NCBI GenBank assembly: GCA_021399445.1
Contig: JAJTUQ010000003.1
Coordinates: 4,092,001 to 4,156,000 of the forward strand
From: Xylogone sp. PMI_703
Taxonomy: Eukaryota; Ascomycota; Leotiomycetes
Length of the DNA stretch: 64,000 nt
Reading direction: 5' to 3'
The notes under the pieces are model-generated. The model did not search any database. It saw only the letters and a list, made by a program, of their open reading frames with translations, and was not told where the DNA came from. A program made the position numbers and the translations under genes. Shown here in pieces: positions 49,404 to 59,865 of the stretch (positions are counted from its first letter, which is position 1; every line of letters starts with the position of its first letter).

Positions 49404-50468
49404 ATGGGCTTCTTTGATGCTTTGAGTGATTTGGTGGCTGCTGCGGCACCATGGGGAACTGTTGAGGCGGAGGCGCCGGCGGAGAATGAGAAGGTGAGTT
49501 CTATACGTGTTTCTTGGGTGGGGCATGTGTCGAACGACGTGGTTTATGGGGTACGGGTTCAGGATGATGTGGTTTTGCTGGAGTTGGATCTGGGTATATG
49601 TGGAATGGGTTGCTTATGGGATGTTGGTGTTTGCTTGATTTACTTGCTTTTGCTGACTGATGTATGTTTTGATAGCCTGAGGAGCAAGAGGAGGAGAAGG
49701 AGGAGAAGCAGGAAGAGCCGGAGGAAGAAGAAGAGGAGGAAATGGTTGACCCTAAGGAGAGACTTGAAGAAGGTGAGAGCTTGATTTCGTTCTTTGCAGG
49801 CAATTTATTTGGGTTATTGGCTCGTCCTTTCGGGAGAGGTAGTGCAACGAATGTCAGAGTCATCTTATGTGTGTCCATTGATTGGAGTGGATTTAGGCAT
49901 GAAGAATTGCCAATGCAGTACAACTACATGGGCAGTTATTGGGTTGTACAATTGGGAGCATCTACTGACAATGCAATAGAGTGCAAAGAGTCGAAAGAGT
50001 GCGCCCCTATGAAGCACCACTTCGATGAGTGCGTAGAGCGAGTCACCAATGCAGATACCTCCGATTCAAAGGCCCCCAAAGAGGACTGCGTTGAAGAATG
50101 TAAGTACTATTTCCTACCTTTTTAAGGATATATATTTTGTCTCATGTGGTACTCGTTCCGGTGAATTCCTTCGGTGGCATCAAATTGCTGCCAAGTCACG
50201 GGAGCTGGCGAGAGGCATAAATATTTGTCACTGCTTGCTTATGTTTGCATTTTAACCTGCCATACTTGTGCAAGTTGTTACGATGAGGGATGGCCATTGG
50301 CTGCTCAAGATCCCGTATTGTTCTAGAGAACCCCGCAAATGGCTGCCGCATCTTTCTCCATCTCCATCTCCGTTTCTTTCGGGCTAATTGGTTTCAAAAA
50401 CAGTCTTCCACCTTGCCCACTGCGCTTCTGCATGCGCCGCACCAAAGCTTTGGCGTGAACTTAAATAG
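49404..50468 (+). CDS. QCR6: cytochrome bc1 complex hinge subunit (Qcr6)
   Basis: Acidic hinge subunit of respiratory complex III, helping cytochrome c dock at cytochrome c1 in the intermembrane space. Four exons: 49404-49493, 49676-49772, 49980-50099 and 50404-50468, total 123 residues, all joins in frame. After MGFFDALSDLVAAAAPWG comes a strongly acidic stretch of Glu and Gln, then VDPKERLEEECKESKEC, HHFDECVERV and the C-terminal FFHLAHCASACAAPKLW. The paired cysteines are the disulfide-forming residues of the family. The last intron is 304 nt, long for this window. The last exon is short and would be missed without splicing. Confidence 0.95.
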
Positions 50469-51382
50469 AGCTTGAGACTTATCCGGGTTATGTGTGCTAT
50501 GAAAAGTTGTGCTGGTCTGCCATAGACTACGGAGGGAGGTGTTGGGGATCTGGGCCTCGGCATATGACGGTGGACATTTTGTACATTTGTCTCTTTAATG
50601 GCAAACTACGCGCATAGCATCTCCGACATTTGTATGTAGTATAGGGAAACCAATAGATCGTGATTGTTAGTGTTGCTGATTCTTCCTAACAATGAATTTT
50701 TGAGGGTATTACGGAGGTGTTGATTATGCAAAAACCTCCGTGTTATGGTATTACTGCGCACAGTTCCATCTAGTTGCTTGATGATCAACTGCGGGCCGGA
50801 TTGCGCACATCGTTGCAGGTGCCATCAGTGTTGCAGTGAGACGGAGACGGGGACGGGCAGTGGTCGGCTACGGCTTCAAGCCACCAATTTCAAACCCCAA
50901 AATCTTCAGATAATTATAAAAGAAGAAAATGCAGCAATGTGATTAACATATCAATGGGGTTATGACTTACTTTAATATTGCGAAGATCTGCGAGATTACT
51001 CTCTCGTACTTGATTACTGTAAGCATTCTTACACCTCTGGTGAAATTGGTAGACATGTGCTTACCCCATAGTGTGTTCCGATAATAAGCTCCTTCGGGGC
51101 GATAAGAACTGGGGTCACTGGCAGGGCTACGGAGTACTTCCCCTCATTTTGGCAGGTAACTAGGCAAGACCATGGTAATTATATTTAGGGCACAGCAAAT
51201 GTCCTCATATCCTCGACCTCATCTTCTCCAGACTCTCATTTTTATAGAATACCATCGTGGATCGCCGCAAGTCGCTGTGGAGGCATGTGTACGCCCAGGC
51301 ACGCGGCCCATCAGGCACAGTAAGGCATTCCAGCGGGCTAGGACGATAAGCTTCTATTCCGGAACCTGCGGCTAGATCAGCG
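50469..51382. other. intergenic: QCR6 3' region and transporter promoter
   Basis: No gene supported. A stretch at 51039-51060 resembles a tRNA D-arm but lacks the rest of a tRNA. Confidence 0.6.
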
Positions 51383-53418
51383 ATGGCTTCCAATACTTCC
51401 AGTGCCAACCAAACGACTTCTACCACTACCAGTCCCACCAATGCTCCAGCAGCCACTCCCGCATTGGCACCTAGACCTGCGGATCCCAAGGCGCAACCTG
51501 CAGAGAAATCGGATGCACGACCTGTACCTGGCATCGTCAAGCAGAAGGGGATTGCCTCCGGTGAAGTACTGCCAGGCTGGACCAGAATAATCAGTCCATT
51601 CAGGAGGAAGATGGTGCGCTCGAGTAGCAGCAGCGGCAGTGGCGAGGACCCTGAGAGTTCGCAGAATCCGCTCGAAAGAGTCGACACTCACAGCTCCATC
51701 GATGGCGACATTGAGCTGCTCTCTGAAGTACGAAGCGATGATCAACTGTTAGGACCAAAGGGAAATGAGCAAGGCGCTGGCGCTGCGGACATGAAGAAGA
51801 ACATTGATGTTCGAGCTAGCAATGCTGATGATGGTGGTGCCGACACCAGCAACGGCGAGATTATAGAGTACAAAGTATATAAGAGACGGTGGTTTGGACT
51901 CTTCCAACTGGTCCTCTTGAACATTATTGTGAGCTGGGATGTGAGTGCTCCTAATCATTTCATTCTTAATGCCCCAAGTCTATGAGCTTTTTACTTCTTG
52001 GGTTCTACGACTCCGTTCATGTTTACTAAGGATGATGCCTAACCTCCTTGTTTTTGCTTTTTCTGTAGTGGCTCACATATTCTGCGAACTCTACCACAAC
52101 TGCTCGGTACTACAATATCTCGACGACTGCCGTCAATTGGATAAGCACAGCCTTTCTATTCTCCTTTGTTGTTGCAGCCCCGTTCACGATTTATATCCTC
52201 CACAGAGGCGGCCCCAAGCCAGCAATTATCTGTGCTTCAGTACTTATTCTGTTGGGAAATTGGATTAGATATGCAGGCACAAGAGCTGGAGAGCACGGTA
52301 ACTATGGAGCAGTTATGTTTGGCCAGGTCTTGACTGGCCTGGCGCAGCCGTTTGTCTTGAGCGCTCCAACCCGATACTCGGACATGTGGTTCACCAATAC
52401 AGGCCGGATCGCTGCAACCGCCATAATGAGCCTTGCTAATCCACTGGGTGGTGCATTGGCACAGCTGATCGATCCCATCTGGGCTGATGATACTAATATT
52501 AGTGGTATTCCTAACATGGTATTGTATATCTCAATAATTGTACGTATGGCCGGGTTTCACTCATCTCTACTAAAAGGTAATAGATAGATTTGCTAACGAA
52601 AATGTTTTGACTAGTCTTCTGTTGCTACTATCCCGTCTTTCTTCCTTCCAGCCAAGCCACCGACACCTTGTGCTCCGTCATCTGAGGAACCAAAGTTGGA
52701 GCTGTTTAAGTCACTCCGACTCCTAGCTCGAAGTCCTGAAGTCTGGATGATCATGATCCCTTTCACCATCTACGTATCCCTTTTCAACACAATCGCTTCT
52801 CTGACCAACCAATTCCTACAACCCTATTCATACTCCGAAACTAACGCTGGAATCGCTGGTGGTATCCTTATTATCGCCGGCCTCGTTGCCGCTGCCATCA
52901 CCTCCCCAATCATCGATCGTAACAAATCATTTGTTATTAGTCTTAAGATTGCCGTGCCGATTATTGCACTGTGCTATCTCACCTTCATATGGGCCCCTCA
53001 GACAAGAACCCTAGCTGCCCCATTCATCATCCTTGGAGTACTGGGTGCGGCATCTTTCAGCATGGTCCCTGTTATTTTAGAGTTCATGATTGAGATCACT
53101 CACCCTATATCTCCCGAGGTCACGACTACTATTGGTTGGGCAAGTGGGCAGTTATTTGGAGGTATATTCATCATCATATGCAACTCTCTCAGGGCCCCAG
53201 GAGCAGACGACGGAACCGCAGATGATGGTTCCACACGTCCACCTGGGAATATGTATCGTGCATTGGTATTCCAGGGAGTTCTTGCAATGATAACTATGCC
53301 CATACCGCTTTTCTTAGGCTTATTCGGACGCTCCAAGTATCTCACAATGAGACGAGTGGAGGCCGACAGAGAGGCTCAGTGGAGAAATGCGCAGGAGAAT
53401 GGCGAGGCTGTGCCTTAG
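51383..53418 (+). CDS. MFS transporter, FLVCR/SLC49-like
   Basis: Three exons, 51383-51940, 52069-52539 and 52615-53418, total 610 residues; introns have GTGAGT/TGTAG and GTACGT/ACTAG ends, all phase 0. The first ~165 residues are a cytosolic Ser/Thr/Ala-rich region. The first membrane segment starts at RRWFGLFQLVLLNIIVSWDW (near 168), and about twelve hydrophobic segments follow. The arrangement (WLTYSANSTTTARYY, NWISTAFLFSFVVA, GQVLTGLAQPFVLSAPTRYS, NPLGGALAQL, LEFMIEITHPISPEVT) is characteristic of the feline leukaemia virus C receptor-related transporter family. Animal members move heme, choline or other small solutes; the substrate of the fungal ones is unknown. It would sit in the plasma or vacuolar membrane. 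Confidence 0.88.
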
Positions 53419-54093
53419 CTTCTTTATATACCTCTGTTCTTTATTTCTCGTCATCTATTTAATCTAGCGTTTAAAATAATGACAGTCACGCCCCAGCCAA
53501 GTTTCTCCTGCTCTTTCCCCCGTGTGATCCCATCTCAACTCCATCCATGCAAGATATATATAATATAGGTTGATGTCTTTTCGTTATTCTTAATAATATA
53601 TACCAGAGGAGGGTTCCAGCTGGTTGCCGATGAGACTAATGGTAATCAGCACTTGACGAGGGGTCATAGATGTGGCTTAATGTAATGTATTCTTTTTGAT
53701 TAACGTAATAGCAATCGGGACTCTCTCACTTCATTTTAGTTCTTGTTTAATCAAGTGACTAATTCTTACTCGCAAACAAGCAGCGAATAATATATGTATG
53801 AACTAAGAATTTAGGCTATGTTTCTCCGGACAATCGGCTCATTGTTCTTAAATCCTTTGTGGTGATCCAAGAGCGAAGGTGAGACAATGCATCACAACAT
53901 GATTGTTCAGGTATCTTCCAGGATAGAACTTTCACAGACAAAAAGGTCACGGAATGCTTTATGTCCCAAATTTCCTGATAAACCAGCCTCACTTCTGCTC
54001 AACTGCGACGACAAATCCCTCCTTTCTTAACCCATATCGAATACACCTATCATCTATTTTTCAAGTAAGGACTCAGCATCCTACCTTTCGGTG
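53419..54093. other. intergenic: transporter 3' region and RING gene promoter
   Basis: AT-rich spacer between two plus-strand genes. Nothing else seen. Confidence 0.6.
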
Positions 54094-55251
54094 ATGCCCT
54101 TTTTCTTAAAGAAATCAGGGGATCCTCCACCAATAAGAAGAAGGAGCAGCGCGAAGAGGCCAGTCAGCACACACATATCACTCCCAAGTGAGAGCTCAGC
54201 GTTGAAGCTAGTGCCAAGTGCAAACGATTCTGTCTTCAAACTTAAGAGTAGGTGCGAGATCTGCTTCTTGCCCATATCCAACCCGGCGGCTCTTTCGCCT
54301 TGTGGACACATCTTCGACTACGACTGCATCAGACACGAATTCGAGCAAGCAATCATCCGTCGATGCCCTATATGCCGAGAGCATGTCTCAGAAGTAAAGC
54401 CTAGAGATAGAGGCTATCAGCTACAACTTCTGGCACCAACCATCCTAGAAAAGTTTCCTCCGGGAGTGGATCCGCGGGTACGAGGAGGGCTGGCTGCTGA
54501 AATGGAACGACGAAGACTGAAAGAGTTGCCGGACTGGCATGCAAGATACCATTCCGCGTTTCTCAACCTTAATTATCCGGAATCAAACTCCGACATGATC
54601 GTTGAGCGTGAAATGGGGGTCGATATCAGACAGTCCGGGCTAAAGACTATAACAAGATTCTCCAGGCTCTTTGCTATCGGAAAAGTCCCTTGCAAAGCAC
54701 TTGATCCCGGTCACATACATCATGTAGATGAGAATTCGCGTTTAGAAGCCACCAAAGCTGTTGCAGAGAACAAAGTCAAGGTGAAGTTCTTTCTTCCTGC
54801 AATCGAGACGTCATCTAGAGAGGCATATTATGCAACTTTCACGGATGACTTTGTGGATGAGAGAGGTATTCATGTTCTCATGAAGATGAAGGAAAGCGCG
54901 TATAAGTCGCGGACGAGACATAAACACATGACATTTATCTATGAAGTAGAACTCGAGGAGACGGGGCCGGCTTACACCGAGGCTGATCTTGAGTATCTGG
55001 AGCGAAATAAATGTGGCTATAAAGTAGATCCTGATGTCCGAGAGGAGATTAGAAAAGCAAGGGGGGAAATTCAGGGTGCTTTGGAGTGGCTTCAGAAAAC
55101 ACAAGAAGATGAGGACCAGCAACATGAGCTTGAGCGTGCGACTACTGGTCTTTGCGAACCTTACAATGGAGAGAGATGTGCGTATTGTCCTCGACATCAT
55201 CGGAATGGCGACTGCAAGTTGCCAGGGTATAATCCATCTAGAGATAAATGA
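54094..55251 (+). CDS. RING-finger protein of unknown function
   Basis: A single exon of 385 residues. The basic N-terminus (IRRRSSAKRP) is followed by a RING finger: C54-x2-C57, C70-G-H72, D75, C78, then C91-x2-C94 (CEICFLP, LSPCGHIFDYDCIRHEF, RRCPICRE). Position five, normally Cys or His, is Asp75, so the second zinc site may be unusual. The middle (residues ~110-330) is mixed globular or helical sequence without a known motif. Near the C-terminus is a second Cys/His cluster (LCEPYNGERCAYCPRHHRNGDC), possibly another zinc site. The likely role is a ubiquitin ligase or adaptor; substrate and partners are unknown. The start is the first clear ATG (MPFFLKKSGD). Confidence 0.85.
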   Translation: MPFFLKKSGDPPPIRRRSSAKRPVSTHISLPSESSALKLVPSANDSVFKLKSRCEICFLPISNPAALSPCGHIFDYDCIRHEFEQAIIRRCPICREHVSEVKPRDRGYQLQLLAPTILEKFPPGVDPRVRGGLAAEMERRRLKELPDWHARYHSAFLNLNYPESNSDMIVEREMGVDIRQSGLKTITRFSRLFAIGKVPCKALDPGHIHHVDENSRLEATKAVAENKVKVKFFLPAIETSSREAYYATFTDDFVDERGIHVLMKMKESAYKSRTRHKHMTFIYEVELEETGPAYTEADLEYLERNKCGYKVDPDVREEIRKARGEIQGALEWLQKTQEDEDQQHELERATTGLCEPYNGERCAYCPRHHRNGDCKLPGYNPSRDK

Positions 55252-55979
55252 CTCGTTTACAAAGACTTGAACTAAGTCACCTCGACACGACAGCACCAAG
55301 TTCTGAATATGTAACTATTTTCTTTGATGGATAGCCCAGATGTTGAGAATAGTTGATGTTTTAGTGTTCTTCAAGTCTCAGAGAAAAGAACATCCATTGA
55401 GATTGGTGTCTCCTCTTTAGCACGACGCTGCCTTCGGTTATAATATCTTCTTTATGCTATATCCAGTCTCACAGGGGGCTCACGAATATGTAGAACATAG
55501 GCGGGAGGCCCCACCTGATGGATCATTTTTGCACTAAGCTTTGTCAAGTTGAAATCCTGGACCTCTATCCCCGGCTTACGGAGACAGCTTTAGGTGGAGT
55601 CTAGTAACCATCAAAGTCGAGTCTCCGGGAAACTATTATGCCATATTAGGAAAGATAACAGCGAAGTTCATTCCTGATCGGGCGAGAAGATCAATAGTAC
55701 AAACTTGACCCAATTCTTGCGCGAATGGTTCATTTCTACCCGCGCTCCTTTCTAGCAGAAGAACTCGGCTAAGTTCTAATTGTACGGTTGCTAAAGATGT
55801 ATCCGGTATCTAGCCAATTGGTGCAAACAATATGTTTGGTGCTAGTGATGAATACCTCTCATGTCATTAGTTGGTAGTTTCCCGTAGCACACGTCCCAAG
55901 GAATATAGTGTTTACTTGACAGTAATCAGGCGTAAAAGCCAGTCTATATCTTAGGAGCTGTAAAAGATGACCGTTCATG
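55252..55979. other. convergent intergenic between the RING and OB-fold-like genes
   Basis: Two stop codons face each other across about 730 bp. No gene, repeat or RNA noticed. Confidence 0.6.
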
Positions 55980-57164
55980 TTACTGCGTATCAGGAGGGAG
56001 CTCTTCTACGTTTTGATCGGCTGCTCTTTTCCGGACACCTACAAACTTGCTGACCCAGTCCTTAACTCTGGCGGTCTTAAGGGCTTGCGGACTTAAATCT
56101 TTGATCCTCTCGAGGTCCAGGTCCGATGACGAATAACAGCCTCCTATATCAGTCCTATCAAGTCGATGTCTGTAGAGGAGGTGAACTTTGGTGGCGTCCT
56201 TTCTTAAACTCTGGCCATAAACTCTCCCACGAAAAGAACCAAGAGCAACATTTCGTATTAGAACGATATCTTGGATGCGTAGAGATGATAGAGTAGATCG
56301 AGAGTCATAATTCTTTGCGGGTTGTAATCTTCTTGTAGGCTTGTCAGAGAGCCAGAAGGTAATCTCGAATCCAGCTTTCGTCTCGTCACCTACACACAAC
56401 TCCACAAGTTCTATAGTTTCTCCTCGTTTTGTTCTCACTGGTCTTGGTTCTGAGATAGAGATTAACCCTACAATGAGATTGACCGTTACTGTCTGAGGCT
56501 GGATAGAGATCAAGTGTTTAGCAGTAGGAATAGCACGTAGATCTGCCAAAGGGCCAGAAACAGGAATTACTTTGGTTGTAACAGAAGACGATGGACCAGA
56601 AGTAAAAGATACCCCTGTTATTGAGAAAGAAGAATCTGTATTGGATATTGAAGTTGAGACGCTTGTATCAAAGCTCTCTTCTGCGTTTGGATCAGGAATT
56701 GCAGAAGAAGGAATAGCCTCTCGAACATGGAACGAGTGCTCATAAAATTCTGAACGCATCTCGTCTGTTACTGCGCCTGTTTTATAGCTTTTCTCGGGAC
56801 TTGAGCTTCCGTATGAGGTAAAGGAGTTTGTGTCGGAGACAGTAAAGAAACTTGCTCCGTGTAATTCATCACCCCAAGCGTGATGATCCTGGGATACACC
56901 CGTATGAAGGTACTGGCGTGTCAGAGGAACTGAACGCCAGGAAGGGTGAATCAGGAGAGAAGTGGAAGCTGTAGGCCCAGGTGTTACGGTTATTACATCC
57001 TGAGTATTGTTTTGTTCGGCATCCTGAGTTGACGCAGGACCTTCTAAACGTGCAAATCGGGATATGGGTTTACTGAAACTGTCTAGTAGCTGCTCCGAAT
57101 TCCAGTTGAGTGCGTCTGAGAGGGGAGCTCCGGTGAGAATTATAGTTGCCGGAGACATTTGCAT
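55980..57164 (-). CDS. orphan protein with probable OB-fold domain
   Basis: Single exon, 394 residues. The first half is Ser/Thr-rich and probably disordered. From about residue 225 the pattern changes to alternating beta strands: LISIQPQTVTVNLIVGLISI, RGETIELVELCVGDETK, GFEITFWLSDK, then LRIQDIVLIRNVALGSFRGRVYGQSL. This order (core strand, V-G-D, F-x-I-x-F-W, then DIVLIRNVALG) fits an OB fold of the replication protein A, telomere or shieldin kind that binds single-stranded DNA. I did not match it to a named family. The C-terminus is basic (KKVGVRKRAA-like). Divergent to the Aim32-like gene across 820 bp. A nuclear role in DNA repair or telomeres is a speculation from fold only. Confidence 0.7.
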   Translation of the reverse strand: MQMSPATIILTGAPLSDALNWNSEQLLDSFSKPISRFARLEGPASTQDAEQNNTQDVITVTPGPTASTSLLIHPSWRSVPLTRQYLHTGVSQDHHAWGDELHGASFFTVSDTNSFTSYGSSSPEKSYKTGAVTDEMRSEFYEHSFHVREAIPSSAIPDPNAEESFDTSVSTSISNTDSSFSITGVSFTSGPSSSVTTKVIPVSGPLADLRAIPTAKHLISIQPQTVTVNLIVGLISISEPRPVRTKRGETIELVELCVGDETKAGFEITFWLSDKPTRRLQPAKNYDSRSTLSSLRIQDIVLIRNVALGSFRGRVYGQSLRKDATKVHLLYRHRLDRTDIGGCYSSSDLDLERIKDLSPQALKTARVKDWVSKFVGVRKRAADQNVEELPPDTQ

Positions 57165-57980
57165 CGAGCTATGTCCAACAAGTCGCTGCTAGGCTTGACT
57201 AATGATAAAGTCGCCGCTATATTGGCATGTCCTCAAATCCTTACACATCAATCTTTACAAGTGGCTAGGACACTAGTCGGTGATTTAGACTTGGCGTTTG
57301 TATGGACGTCTCTAATAATGCGGATATAATCGGTCAGTCGCGTGAAGTAGCACATACATGGGAAAGTCTTTTGCCGCATTCAGAACCTCGGATCCGAGAA
57401 TTCGGAGCAGTGCTGCAAAAGGACCGTCCTAAAGCCGAGATATACGACCCCCAAAAGGGTAATGACCGGAATTTGTTCCTGCAGGATGCGGATTTAAGCA
57501 AACCCTACCCATAATCCTGCAGGCAGAGTTGTTGCTTTGTCAGCAGTTCTTACGTGTGAAGTGGAAGTATTCCACAGAGTATGAGGCAAATATGTGGTAA
57601 CTCCAAGTGATTGTCAATAGCTCATATAAGGACCGGAGGGGGTGCGTTATCAGATCGTTGAGAGAGCGACATGTGAGCGGGTAGTGCGGATCAGATAACT
57701 TAAGCTTATTCGCTCGCCCAGGCGACGCTTCCCACAACGGGTAGAAAGCACGGAGAATCTGATAAAGCAGCCACCCAGTCGAACTCGGTCTTAGCAAGCA
57801 GCACGGAAAATATGCCCCACTAGCGCTCTTGAACTGGGGTAGATTTAATAGAACATATATACAGACCTACCACGCCGCTATGCTACCTCCGACCGACCAT
57901 TCTCCTTCCACCTCTGTTTCCTTTCTGTCTTTCCCTCTCCCCTTCCGTTTCCCTGCCCTACTTCAGATGATACCAGCACA
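57165..57980. other. shared divergent promoter region
   Basis: Lies between the starts of the OB-fold-like gene (minus) and the Aim32-like gene (plus). A pyrimidine-rich tract (about 57900-57960) precedes the latter. A plus-strand 70-residue frame at 57302-57514 has no support. Confidence 0.6.
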
Positions 57981-59084
57981 ATGATTAGATCCCTCCTCGG
58001 AACTGCACGAAATGCCATTGCAGGCAGCCACGATGGCCCCCCAGTAACTGAGCTCTTCCCCAAAGTCGACCCCGCGGTTGATGGGGAAGATTGCGACCAT
58101 GACTGCGAGAATTGCGTTGTGCACTATCCAAAGGGCTTCAAGGTAGAAGAAAGTGACAAGTTATATGGCCATGTCAAGGGTTGGAGTACGCATGTGCTAG
58201 TTGCAACGGGGAAGACAGACTGGGTGAGGGACGTAGCAGACGAAAAAGGCAGCGTAATGCAGGCCATTGACCGATGTGGTGTGAAGCCTACAAATGGGGT
58301 AAGAAATTATTTTCTGGATCACTTCGAAGTATCCTTTGACCTCTTTATCGCTGACTTCAATTACCAATTGTTATAGAGAATGATGCTTTCTGCCTCAAAC
58401 ATCCCAACCCCGTCGCATACAACCTCTTACACAGAGCCCACCACTATTCTGCTTCTCCCTGCTTTCACAATTATCGAAAACGTTACGCCAAAGTCTGTTC
58501 CGGCAATCATTACCGAAATCATTGATAAAGCGCCTACTACCACAACGCCTTTGGGTCCTTTCACAATTCCCAAATCTCTCCCCGATCCTCTGCCGGATAC
58601 CGAACAAGTAACCTCACGTCCATGCCCACACAATGCATTGATCCTCCTCTGCTCTCAAAAAACCCGCGATGCGCGCTGCGGTCAATCAGCGCCACTTCTT
58701 CGCAAGGAGTTTGAACGCCATCTCCGTCCTTTAGGTCTCTACCGGGACCTAGATGATGAACGACCTGGTGGAGTTGGCGTGTATTTCATTTCTCATGTTG
58801 GAGGGCATAAATACTCCGCCAACGTTATGATCTACAGGAAGTCAGATGCGTTCGGCATGGACCAAGTCTCACGGGCCACCGCCAACGGTGACGTTGCGCC
58901 AGTGCCAAAACAGGTTCCAGAAGAAGAAGAGCAAGGAGCAGCACAGTGCATCTGGATTGCGAGGGTTCGACCAGAGGACTGCGAGGGAATTATAAAGTTT
59001 ACTGTGCTGCAGGGCAAGGTGATCAAGCCAGAAAGACAGCTGCGAGGCGGGTTTGACAGACAGAAGGGCGTCTTTAGCTGGTAG
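57981..59084 (+). CDS. AIM32: sucrase/ferredoxin-like protein, Aim32 type
   Basis: Two exons, 57981-58298 and 58377-59084, total 341 residues; intron ends are GTAAGA and TATAG. Thioredoxin-like ferredoxin fold with a likely 2Fe-2S site. Cysteines occur in CDHDCENC (38, 42, 45) and CSQKTRDARCGQSAP (near 198-207), and the C-terminal signature HVGGHKYSANVMIY near 247 supplies histidines. Yeast Aim32 is a mitochondrial 2Fe-2S protein linked to redox quality control of imported proteins. The N-terminus (MIRSLLGTARNAIAG) is amphipathic and basic, consistent with mitochondrial import. The PCPHNALILLCSQ block is the typical second half motif. Family call firm; strict Aim32 orthology less certain, as fungi often have several paralogs. 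Confidence 0.87.
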
Positions 59085-59865
59085 GTGTAGGTGTGGGGTT
59101 TGAGGCTGGGAAAATTGGGGGGAAAGTCTGGGGCCAATAATGCCCCACTGGTTTGGTGTTGCACGGCCATCTAGAGAGATTGGGCTTCATTCACACTTCT
59201 TAGACGGTGCATCAGTATGGAGTCGATATAATAGCAGGTGTATGTCAAAGGGGTCTAGAGCTCGAACTTTTGGGATATTGGTATTCTGAGCTAGGAAATT
59301 GGCGTTGCAGGTGTCTTATTCCCCGGTCTTACTACTGTACCGTAGAGCAAAGAGAAAAACTGTTCACGTCAGATGATTGGTGTCGGCCTGCACGCAACCT
59401 TGAGATGCACTGTTCCCCTTTTCCCTTCCCCACCTCGCGTTGCCCCTCAATCCCTTCGCAATATGGGAAAATAACGGCACGTGATTCACTAAATCTGCTT
59501 CCGTGACGTGAAAGTCAACACAACAAAACATCTTGCAGCTTCGCCATGATGCATGGCATGCTTGACTAACACGAGTGGAAATTAACCGATCGATTGGTTT
59601 GGCTAGTTTTGTTTCCAAACATGCAGTGAGCATGCACGGCACGTACATCCAATTAGGCGGTCTGATATTATTCGCGGGACGCCAAATATAATCATCCTCG
59701 CGACGCCGTTGCCATGCCAACCCCACTTCAACAAACACACCAATCTAATTGTCATCCGAGTCGACCTTTCGACCCCTAAAAGCACTCCAAATGACAGTTA
59801 TGGGATAATAATTGAAAGCATTATAACATCTTTAGAGCTTTCATTCATTGTTATTTGTTTCGTCA
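59085..59865. other. intergenic: Aim32-like 3' region and GBD/FH3 gene promoter
   Basis: No gene supported. Short frames on both strands lack recognisable content. Confidence 0.6.

Noticed and set aside
51039..51060. tRNA-Leu-like D-arm sequence
   Set aside because: No matching acceptor stem or T-arm follows at the right distance.
57302..57514. 70-residue plus-strand frame in the divergent promoter
   Set aside because: Short, no motif, and located between two genes that need promoters there.
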